64,000 nucleotides of DNA, from contig NZ_NFLI01000001.1 in NCBI RefSeq assembly GCF_002160825.1, positions 62,001 to 126,000 on the forward strand, read 5' to 3'. Positions 57,861 to 64,000 of this stretch are shown here, piece after piece; position 1 is the first letter of the stretch; every line of letters begins with the position of its first letter. Source of the DNA: Lachnoclostridium sp. An131 (lineage in GTDB: Bacteria; Bacillota; Clostridia; Lachnospirales; Lachnospiraceae). A model generated the notes under the pieces. That model did not search any database and was not told where the DNA came from. It was given only the letters and a program-made list of their open reading frames with translations. Position numbers and translations under genes: made by a program.

Positions 57861-59234
57861 ATGAAAAAGAAACTTTTGGCCCTGACGCTTACAGGCGCTC
57901 TGGCAATGTCTCTGCTGGCAGGCTGCGGCGGTTCATCAGACGACACGACGACTACGGATACTACGGCAACCGAAGATACAGCAGCGACAGAGGATACGGA
58001 CGCAGCTGAGACTGAGACATCCAGCGCGGAAGGCTCTGTATATTATCTGAACTTCAAACCGGAGCAGGATCAGCAGTGGCAGGATCTGGCAGCAGTTTAC
58101 ACGGAGCAGACAGGAGTTCCTGTTACCGTCGTAACAGCAGCATCCGGAAACTATGAGACAACTCTGATGAGTGAGATGGGAAAGAGCGGCGCGCCGACTC
58201 TGTTCCAGGTAAACGGTCCGGTAGGTCTGGCAAACTGGAAGGATTACTGCTATGACTTATCCGGCAGCGATATTTACGGCGAGCTGACCAGCGACACCTA
58301 TGCGCTGAAAGACGGCGACAAGGTAGCAGGTATCGGATACGTAATCGAGTCCTACGGACTGATTGTAAATACGGATCTTCTTGAGCAGGCCGGCTACACA
58401 GTAGACGACATCCAGTCCTTCGAGGATCTGAAGGCTGTAGCAGAGGACATTACCGCACGTTCTGACGAACTTGGATTCGCGGCATTCACCTCCGCAGGTA
58501 TGGACAGCTCCTCCGACTGGAGATTCAAGACACACCTTGCAAACCTTCCGATTTACTTCGAGTATCAGGATAAGGGAATCAACAGTACAGACGCTATCGA
58601 GGGAACCTACCTTGACAACTACCGCGCGATGTGGGATCTGTACATCAACAACAGCACCTGCGATCCGGCAGAGCTTTCCGCCAAGACAGCAGACGACGCT
58701 ACCAGCGAATTCCTGAACGGAGAAGCAGTATTCTACCAGAATGGTTCCTGGGAGTACGGAAATGTATCCGGTGAGGGCAAATTCTCCGACGACCAGCTGG
58801 CGATGATTCCGATTTACTTCGGCGCAGGCGATGAGGCAAATCAGGGACTCTGCACAGGTACAGAGAACTACTGGTGCGTAAACAATCAGGCAGACGAAGC
58901 TGACATCCAGGCAACTCTTGATTTCATCTACTGGTGCGTGACTTCTGAAGAGGGAACCACGGCAATGGCTACCGACATGGGCTTTGTCATTCCGTTCAAG
59001 TCTGCGCAGGAGCCGACCAATCTGTTCGTAAAGACAGACCAGGAAATGTTAGCAGCAGGCAAGACTCCGATCTCCTGGAACTTCACGACGATGCCGTCTG
59101 AAGAGTGGAAGAATGGCGTAGGCCAGGCACTGACCGCATATGCGGCAGATCAGACTGACGCAAACTGGGACGGCGTTGTATCCGCGTTCGTAGACGGCTG
59201 GGCTACCGAGTACGCTCTGGCGAACGGACAGTAA
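57861..59234 (+). CDS. Sugar ABC transporter substrate-binding lipoprotein
   Basis: A 457-residue type-1 carbohydrate-binding lipoprotein. The signal ends SLLAGC (Cys22); the acidic Thr/Ala linker runs to about residue 55. The mature part has the MalE-like plan: VYYLNFKPEQDQQWQDLA, TLMSEMGKSGAPTLFQVNG, YGLIVNTDLLEQAGY, FLNGEAVFYQNGSWEYGN, FVIPFKSAQEP. It captures oligosaccharides, probably maltodextrins given malQ in the operon. The ATG at 57861 after CAGGAGGAAAACAGT is chosen over an upstream in-frame start. Codon use is notably optimised (many CTG, GCA, GAC), as expected for a highly expressed protein. Confidence 0.92.
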   Translation: MKKKLLALTLTGALAMSLLAGCGGSSDDTTTTDTTATEDTAATEDTDAAETETSSAEGSVYYLNFKPEQDQQWQDLAAVYTEQTGVPVTVVTAASGNYETTLMSEMGKSGAPTLFQVNGPVGLANWKDYCYDLSGSDIYGELTSDTYALKDGDKVAGIGYVIESYGLIVNTDLLEQAGYTVDDIQSFEDLKAVAEDITARSDELGFAAFTSAGMDSSSDWRFKTHLANLPIYFEYQDKGINSTDAIEGTYLDNYRAMWDLYINNSTCDPAELSAKTADDATSEFLNGEAVFYQNGSWEYGNVSGEGKFSDDQLAMIPIYFGAGDEANQGLCTGTENYWCVNNQADEADIQATLDFIYWCVTSEEGTTAMATDMGFVIPFKSAQEPTNLFVKTDQEMLAAGKTPISWNFTTMPSEEWKNGVGQALTAYAADQTDANWDGVVSAFVDGWATEYALANGQ

Positions 59235-59284
59235 AACAAGCTGGCATACTGTTCCATTCAAATGTAAAATGTAAAATGAAAAGC

Positions 59285-59318
59285 AAGGGGCGGGCAAGTG
59301 ACTTGCCTGCCCCTTTCC
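59285..59318 (+). terminator. Intercistronic hairpin after the binding-protein gene
   Basis: AAGGGGCGGGCAAG (59285-59298) pairs with CTTGCCTGCCCCTT (59302-59315) with one G-U, short loop and weak T-run. Such hairpins let the binding protein be made in excess over the permeases. Confidence 0.6.
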
Positions 59319-59374
59319 TATGCAAGTGGAGAATCCTGTCTGGGGGATTCTTGTATTAAAAGAGGTGAGGAACT

Positions 59375-60226
59375 ATGGAAAAAGCGATCAAACGCTATTC
59401 TCCGATTTTTGTACTGCCGACGCTTCTGGCCTTCACCATCGGATTTATCATTCCCTTTCTCGAAGGACTGTACCTGGCCTTCTGTCAGTTTACGACGGTC
59501 CGGGACGCGACCTTCATAGGCATCGGAAATTTCCAGCGGATCTTTTCCGATACCACATTTCTGCATTCCTTTAAATTTACTGTGCTGTTTGCGGTGGCGG
59601 CTATCGTTTTTATCAATGTGATCGCTTTTGGGCTGGCGCTGCTGCTGACACGGAATCTGAAGGGAACAAACATCTTCCGTACCGTATTCTTCATGCCAAA
59701 CCTGATCGGCGGTATCGTGTTGGGATATATTTGGAATATCCTGATTAACTGCGTGCTTTCCCTGGCGGGAAAACCGCTTCTGGCGCTGAATACGGCAGCC
59801 GGATACTGGGGACTGATTATCCTGATGTGCTGGCAGCAGATTGGATATATGATGATTATTTATATCGCCGGACTTCAGAATGTATCCGACGATCTTCTGG
59901 AAGCGGCTCAGATCGACGGAGCTTCCGCATGGAAGACGCTCTGGAGAGTGAAGCTTCCCATGGTAATGCCGTCCATTACGATCTGCGTTTTCCTGACACT
60001 GACCAACTCCTTCAAGCTGTTCGACCAGAACCTGGCTCTGACCGGAGGAGACCCAAATCACATGACAGAGATGCTGGCCATGAACATCTATCAGACCTTC
60101 TATGCAAGGGCAGGAGCCCAGTGGAAGGGACTTGGCCAGGCGAAGGCAGTGATTTTCTGTCTTCTGGTCATCGTGATTTCCCTTCTGCAGCTGAAGGCGA
60201 CACGTTCCAAGGAGGTGCAGCAGTAA
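59375..60226 (+). CDS. Sugar ABC transporter permease 1 (MalF-like)
   Basis: A 283-residue permease with six membrane helices. The EAA loop is SDDLLEAAQIDGASAWKTLW followed by KLPMVMPSI, the contact for the ATPase. It pairs with the permease encoded next to form the sugar channel. GAGGTGAGGAACT precedes the ATG. It lies after the intercistronic hairpin and one base before its partner. No long N-terminal domain of the enteric MalF kind. Confidence 0.93.
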   Translation: MEKAIKRYSPIFVLPTLLAFTIGFIIPFLEGLYLAFCQFTTVRDATFIGIGNFQRIFSDTTFLHSFKFTVLFAVAAIVFINVIAFGLALLLTRNLKGTNIFRTVFFMPNLIGGIVLGYIWNILINCVLSLAGKPLLALNTAAGYWGLIILMCWQQIGYMMIIYIAGLQNVSDDLLEAAQIDGASAWKTLWRVKLPMVMPSITICVFLTLTNSFKLFDQNLALTGGDPNHMTEMLAMNIYQTFYARAGAQWKGLGQAKAVIFCLLVIVISLLQLKATRSKEVQQ

Positions 60227-60227
60227 G

Positions 60228-61070
60228 ATGGCGAAAAGAAAAAAAATCGACAATACAATCTGGACGGGTCTGCTGACTATTCTGGCCCTGCTGTATGTGT
60301 ATCCGGTTGTCATGATCTTCTTTAACTCCCTGAAGCAGGAGACGGCGATCACGACAGACAGCGCGTTTGCGCTGCCTACGCCGGAAATCTTTGCGGGGCT
60401 GGCAAACTACGTTAACGCGATTGAATCCAAAGGCTTTCTGCAGAGTCTGGGCTACAGCCTTCTGATTACCATTACCTCGGTAGCGGCGATTCTTATCTGC
60501 TGCTCCATGTGCGCATGGTTTATCACGAGGGTAAAGAGTAAAATCTCACAGGCACTGTATTTCCTGTTTGTATTCTCCATGGTAGTGCCCTTCCAGATGG
60601 TGATGTTCACCCTGTCTCAGACGGCAGATGCCCTGAAGCTGAACACGCCCTACAATATCTGGGTGATTTATCTGGGCTTCGGCGCCGGGCTTGCGGTGTT
60701 CATGTTCGCGGGCTTTATGAAATCCGTTCCTCTGGAAGTGGAGGAAGCGTCCATGATCGACGGCTGCAATCCGCTGCAGACCTTTTTCCGGATTGTTCTG
60801 CCGATGCTGAAACCCACGCTGGTATCCGTGGGAATTCTGGAGGCCATGTGGGTGTGGAACGATTACCTTCTGCCTACGCTGGTTCTGGATATTAAGAAAT
60901 ACAAGACGATTCCCATGCTGATCCAGTATTTCCGGGGAAGCTACGGAAGAGTGGAAATGGGACCAATGATGGCCTGTATCATGCTGACGGTCATTCCGAT
61001 AGTCATTGTTTATCTTGCAGGACAGAAGCATATCATCAAGGGAGTGGCAGCAGGAGCCGTGAAGGGGTAA
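60228..61070 (+). CDS. Sugar ABC transporter permease 2 (MalG-like)
   Basis: A 280-residue permease with six membrane helices. It has the EAA loop VEEASMIDGCNPLQTFFRIV followed by LPMLKPTLVSVGI, and ends with AGQKHIIKGVAAGAVKG, the C-terminal tail typical of MalG-type subunits. The start overlaps the end of the previous gene region by one-base spacing, and GGAGGTGCAGCAGTAAG serves as ribosome site. The LacI regulator starts 5 bp after its stop. Confidence 0.93.
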   Translation: MAKRKKIDNTIWTGLLTILALLYVYPVVMIFFNSLKQETAITTDSAFALPTPEIFAGLANYVNAIESKGFLQSLGYSLLITITSVAAILICCSMCAWFITRVKSKISQALYFLFVFSMVVPFQMVMFTLSQTADALKLNTPYNIWVIYLGFGAGLAVFMFAGFMKSVPLEVEEASMIDGCNPLQTFFRIVLPMLKPTLVSVGILEAMWVWNDYLLPTLVLDIKKYKTIPMLIQYFRGSYGRVEMGPMMACIMLTVIPIVIVYLAGQKHIIKGVAAGAVKG

Positions 61071-61075
61071 ACCAT

Positions 61076-62080
61076 ATGACGATTAAAGACATTGCAAGGG
61101 AATCCGGTTATGCCGTGGGAACTGTTTCCCGGGTGCTGAATAACAAGCCGGACGTCTCGGAGAAGGCCCGGAAAAGGGTGATGGAAGTGGTGAAGAAATA
61201 TAACTTCCGTCTGAATAATAACGCCAAGCACTTAAAGCAGCAGGTGAGCAGCGGAATCGTGATCATTGTAAAGGGTTCCCAGAATATGCTGTTTGCGGCG
61301 ATCGTGGAAAGACTGCAGAAGCTTATTGAGGAACGGGATTACGCGTTTCTGATTTACTATATCGGAGAGCAGGATAACGAGGTGGAGCAGGCCTGGCAGA
61401 TCTGCCGGGAACGCCATCCCAGCGGAATTCTCTTTCTCGGAAGCGACCTGGAATTTTTCCGGGAGCGTTTCGCCCAGATACAGGTGCCCTGTGTGCTGGT
61501 GACGAACTCCGCGCAGGAGCTTGGGTTTGAAAATCTCTCCAGCGTCAGTACGGATGACGAAGCGGCGGCTCAGGCGGCTGTGGAGCATCTGATTGCTCTG
61601 GGACACAGGAAAATCGGGGTGCTGGGCGGTTTTATGGAGAAATCACGGGCGGCCCATACCCGGTACGCAGGATGCGTCAGAGCGTTTGCGGAGCATGGAA
61701 TCCCATTTTCCATGGAAGAGCAGTATATGCCGGCCCTGTTTGCAATGTCGGAAGGCTATGAAGCGATGGGACGCCTGCTTGACAGGATGCCGAATCTGAC
61801 GGCTGTGTTTGCCATGGCAGATGTACTGGCTGTGGGAGCGATCCGGGCGGTCCGGGACAGAGGACTGCGTGTCCCGGAGGATGTGTCTGTGGTGGGCTTC
61901 GACGGAATCGAGCTGGGAAGCTATCTGACCCCCAGCCTCACGACGATCCGCCAGGATCGGGAGCAAATCGCGGACCGGAGCGTGGAGCTTCTGCTCTCTC
62001 AGATAGAAAACCGGGTGAGCCCGGAGCATGAGCTGGTGCCTTTCCGGATTATTTCCGGGGAAAGTGTCCGGAAAATATAA
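61076..62080 (+). CDS. LacI-family transcriptional regulator (MalR-like)
   Basis: A 334-residue repressor. The N-terminal HTH is MTIKDIARESGYAVGTVSRV with hinge helix NNAKHLKQQ; the C-terminal two-lobed sugar-binding domain includes GIVIIVKGSQN, ASSVSTDDEAAAQAAVEHLI-like core (here SSVSTDDEAAAQAAVEHL), GHRKIGVLGG and VVGFDGIELGSYLTPSLTTI. It is embedded in the operon it likely controls and the paired palindromes at 57741 are the expected targets. The inducer is probably a malto-oligosaccharide. Confidence 0.93.
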   Translation: MTIKDIARESGYAVGTVSRVLNNKPDVSEKARKRVMEVVKKYNFRLNNNAKHLKQQVSSGIVIIVKGSQNMLFAAIVERLQKLIEERDYAFLIYYIGEQDNEVEQAWQICRERHPSGILFLGSDLEFFRERFAQIQVPCVLVTNSAQELGFENLSSVSTDDEAAAQAAVEHLIALGHRKIGVLGGFMEKSRAAHTRYAGCVRAFAEHGIPFSMEEQYMPALFAMSEGYEAMGRLLDRMPNLTAVFAMADVLAVGAIRAVRDRGLRVPEDVSVVGFDGIELGSYLTPSLTTIRQDREQIADRSVELLLSQIENRVSPEHELVPFRIISGESVRKI

Positions 62081-62140
62081 AAGAAAGACAGTTACTGTTT
62101 TCTGTACGTCTGTGGCGCACAGAATAAGGAGGAAGAAACA

Positions 62141-63238
62141 ATGGCAAGTATCACCTTTAAAAATGTGGTTAAAACATATGGAAATCATAATACGGTGATT
62201 CCTGATCTGAATCTGGAAATCAAGGATAAGGAATTTATCGTGCTGGTAGGCCCTTCCGGCTGCGGAAAGTCTACGACTCTCCGGATGATCGCGGGGCTGG
62301 AGGAGGTTACGGCCGGAGACCTGTATATCGGAGACAGACGGGTTAACGATGTCCCGCCCAAGGACAGAGATATCGCGATGGTATTCCAGAGCTACGCTCT
62401 GTATCCTCATATGACCGTTTATAAAAATATGGCTTTCGCGCTGGAGCTCAGAAAAACTCCGAAGGATGAAATAGACAGAAAGGTCCGTGAGGCAGCTCAT
62501 ATTCTGGAGCTTGACGAGTACCTGAGCCGGAAGCCCAAGGAGCTGTCCGGCGGACAGAGACAGCGTGTGGCCCTGGGCCGTGCGATGGTACGCGATCCTG
62601 CCGTATTCCTGCTGGATGAGCCGCTGTCCAACCTGGACGCAAAGCTGCGTACCGAGATGAGAAGTCAGATTTCGGCTCTTCACAAGAGGCTTCAGACCAC
62701 CTTCGTCTACGTCACTCATGACCAGACAGAGGCCATGACTATGGGAGACCGGATTGTGGTCATGAAGGATGGCGTGATTCAGCAGGTGGATACGCCCCAG
62801 AATCTGTACAACTATCCCTGCAATAAGTTCGTGGCAGGCTTCATCGGCTCGCCGCAGATGAACTTCCTGGAGGCGGTTGTGGAAAAAGAGGGAGACGGCT
62901 ATGCGCTGGTATTCGGCCAGAACCGGATTCCGCTTGTGAAGCCGGAGCTTGCGCCCTATGTGGGCAAGAGGGTGATCTTTGGCATCCGTCCGGAGGATAT
63001 TCACGCAGAGGAGTCCTTCCTGGCTATTTCTGCCGGCTCCAATGTGGAAGCCAGGGTAGATCTGGCGGAAATGATGGGCTCTGAGATTTATCTGTATTTC
63101 ACCTGCAGCGGCCAGAAGCTGGTGGCCCGCGTGCCCTCGCGCACCGGAATCCGGGCGGACGACGAGGTAAAGCTGGCTCTGGACGCCAATAAGATCCATG
63201 TATTTGACAGCGAGACAGAAGAAATTATCTGCCATTAA
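62141..63238 (+). CDS. MsmK/UgpC-type ABC ATPase for sugar uptake
   Basis: A 365-residue ATPase. Walker A is VGPSGCGKSTT near residue 37-44, signature ELSGGQRQRVALGRA, Walker B FLLDEPLSNLDAK, switch His VYVTHDQTEAM; the C-terminal 120 residues form the MalK-type regulatory domain (IFGIRPEDIHAEE). It energises the two permeases. Many Firmicutes use one such ATPase for several sugar importers. It is preceded by AAGGAGGAAGAAAC and 60 bp after the regulator gene. Confidence 0.94.
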   Translation: MASITFKNVVKTYGNHNTVIPDLNLEIKDKEFIVLVGPSGCGKSTTLRMIAGLEEVTAGDLYIGDRRVNDVPPKDRDIAMVFQSYALYPHMTVYKNMAFALELRKTPKDEIDRKVREAAHILELDEYLSRKPKELSGGQRQRVALGRAMVRDPAVFLLDEPLSNLDAKLRTEMRSQISALHKRLQTTFVYVTHDQTEAMTMGDRIVVMKDGVIQQVDTPQNLYNYPCNKFVAGFIGSPQMNFLEAVVEKEGDGYALVFGQNRIPLVKPELAPYVGKRVIFGIRPEDIHAEESFLAISAGSNVEARVDLAEMMGSEIYLYFTCSGQKLVARVPSRTGIRADDEVKLALDANKIHVFDSETEEIICH

Positions 63239-63252
63239 CAGGAGGAACGGTT

Positions 63253-63495
63253 ATGATAAAGCGTATGATTCTGCTTGACAGCGTTACACAAATTAAAGAT
63301 TTTGTAAACATGATCTGCAAGTATCCGAATGATTTCGATCTGGTTTCGGGACGCTTTACAATTGATGCAAAATCCATTATGGGCATCTTTTCCCTCGATC
63401 TGACGCATCCTCTGGAGCTTTGCATTTACGGAGACGCGTCTCCTGAGCTTTTGGAGGCGCTGACTCCTTATCTGGCAGATAAGGGAAGGGCGTGA
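63253..63495 (+). CDS. HPr/Crh-like protein without the catalytic histidine
   Basis: An 80-residue HPr-fold protein. The Ser-46 region of HPr is clear: IDAKSIMGIFSLDLTHPLEL, matching the KSIMGxxSL block that HPr kinase phosphorylates. The His-15 region GxHARPA is replaced by VTQIKDFVNM, so it cannot carry phosphate from enzyme I. That is the pattern of Crh, the HPr paralogue that works only as a CcpA co-repressor in Bacillus. It lies between the sugar ATPase and malQ, with AGGAGGAACGGTT before the ATG. Confidence 0.78.
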   Translation: MIKRMILLDSVTQIKDFVNMICKYPNDFDLVSGRFTIDAKSIMGIFSLDLTHPLELCIYGDASPELLEALTPYLADKGRA

Positions 63496-63501
63496 TAAGC
63501 T

Positions 63502-64000
63502 TTGAGAAGCAGTGGAATACTGATGCATCTCTCCTCGCTTCCCTCTCCTCATGGAATCGGAAGCATGGGAGAGCCTGCCCGGCGGTTTGCTGATTTTCTG
63601 CAGCAGGCCGGGCAGACCTACTGGCAGCTGCTTCCGGTCTGCCCTACCAGCTACGGGGATTCCCCCTACCAGTCCTTTTCCAGCTACGCCGGCAATCCGT
63701 ATTTTATCGATTTGGATGAGCTGGCAGAGAGAGGACTTCTGAGCTGGGAGGAATACGCACATACAGACTGGGAGGCTGCGCCGGATAAAATCAACTATGG
63801 GGCGCTTTATGAAAAGCGTTATCCGATTCTCGTGAAAGCGGCAGAGCGCTTCCGGAAGAATCCGCCCGGGGATTACGAGGCATTCTGCCGGGAAAATGCC
63901 CGGTGGCTGGACGATTACGCCTGCTTTATGGCGCTTAAAGGCGCCCATGGCGGAGCGCCCTGGTTTGACTGGGAGGAGCCTCTGCGGAACCGGGAGGAGC
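63502..64000 (+). CDS. malQ: 4-alpha-glucanotransferase, N-terminal part (3' end outside window)
   Basis: The first 166 residues of a GH77 enzyme. It opens at a TTG (63502), RSSGILMHLSSLPSPHGIGS, then FLQQAGQTYWQLLPVCPTSYGDSPYQSFSSYAGNP, which is unmistakable for MalQ. The enzyme disproportionates maltodextrins into longer glucans and glucose in the cytosol. The TTG is preferred to an ATG at 63523 because the first residues match the family start; AAGGGAAGGG is upstream. Its presence in the operon is the main argument that the importer handles maltodextrins. Confidence 0.93.
   Translation, partial: MRSSGILMHLSSLPSPHGIGSMGEPARRFADFLQQAGQTYWQLLPVCPTSYGDSPYQSFSSYAGNPYFIDLDELAERGLLSWEEYAHTDWEAAPDKINYGALYEKRYPILVKAAERFRKNPPGDYEAFCRENARWLDDYACFMALKGAHGGAPWFDWEEPLRNREE

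Overview
This window reads as chromosome from an anaerobic, moderately GC-rich, low-oxygen Firmicute, most likely a gut Lachnospiraceae-type Clostridium relative. Supporting signs are GlgC/GlgD glycogen enzymes, an exported CbiK-type chelatase, a flavodiiron-rubredoxin-reductase fusion, MecA, SpoVG, lipoproteins with acidic Thr/Glu/Ala linkers, and strong AGGAGG ribosome sites. The assignment rests on gene content and protein style only; no rRNA or tRNA is visible.

Layout. 1-2.1 kb is the end of an integrated element (adenine methylase, small Xis-like protein, tyrosine integrase). 2.6-7.3 kb carries an SUV3-like helicase and an oxygen/NO-detoxifying flavodiiron fusion. 7.5-12.2 kb holds the conserved gdpP-rplI-dnaB block and a MerR-like gene. 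12.2-14 kb has a ferredoxin, a DUF1858 protein and mecA. 14.5-19.8 kb contains a GH18 protein, an amidase, rpiB, upp, dCMP deaminase and class II aldolase. 19.9-25.1 kb has a coiled-coil protein, a GT-C-like membrane protein, a 69-bp tandem repeat array, a two-component system and an antitoxin with a wrecked toxin. 25.1-30.2 kb on the minus strand holds dnaD, a DnaI-like loader, prs and murC, with a cluster of perfect DnaA boxes between dnaD and murC. 30.6-37.4 kb carries glgCD, spoVG and an iron-type ABC operon. 37.5-40.4 kb is sparse, with a 27-residue membrane peptide and a second repeat array in front of pth. 40.4-46.8 kb is pth-mfd plus two parvulin-type lipoproteins.

46.9-53.1 kb is the most distinctive locus. 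A strong promoter, a cobalamin riboswitch and an intrinsic terminator precede an exported CbiK lipoprotein, two NEAT-like proteins and a BtuFCD-type ABC transporter. It looks like a corrinoid or tetrapyrrole capture-and-import system at the cell surface. 53.2-57.5 kb has a GH25 lysozyme lipoprotein, ackA and a YesL-like protein. 57.7 kb to the end is a maltodextrin-type ABC operon with its LacI regulator, an MsmK-type ATPase, a Crh-like HPr without the catalytic His, and the start of malQ.

Two intergenic repeat arrays, 18 kb apart, share the core CCGGATGGCRTCCCCC and may belong to one structured repeat family. Promoters and terminators were assigned by eye from -35/-10 spacing and stem-loop plus T-run.
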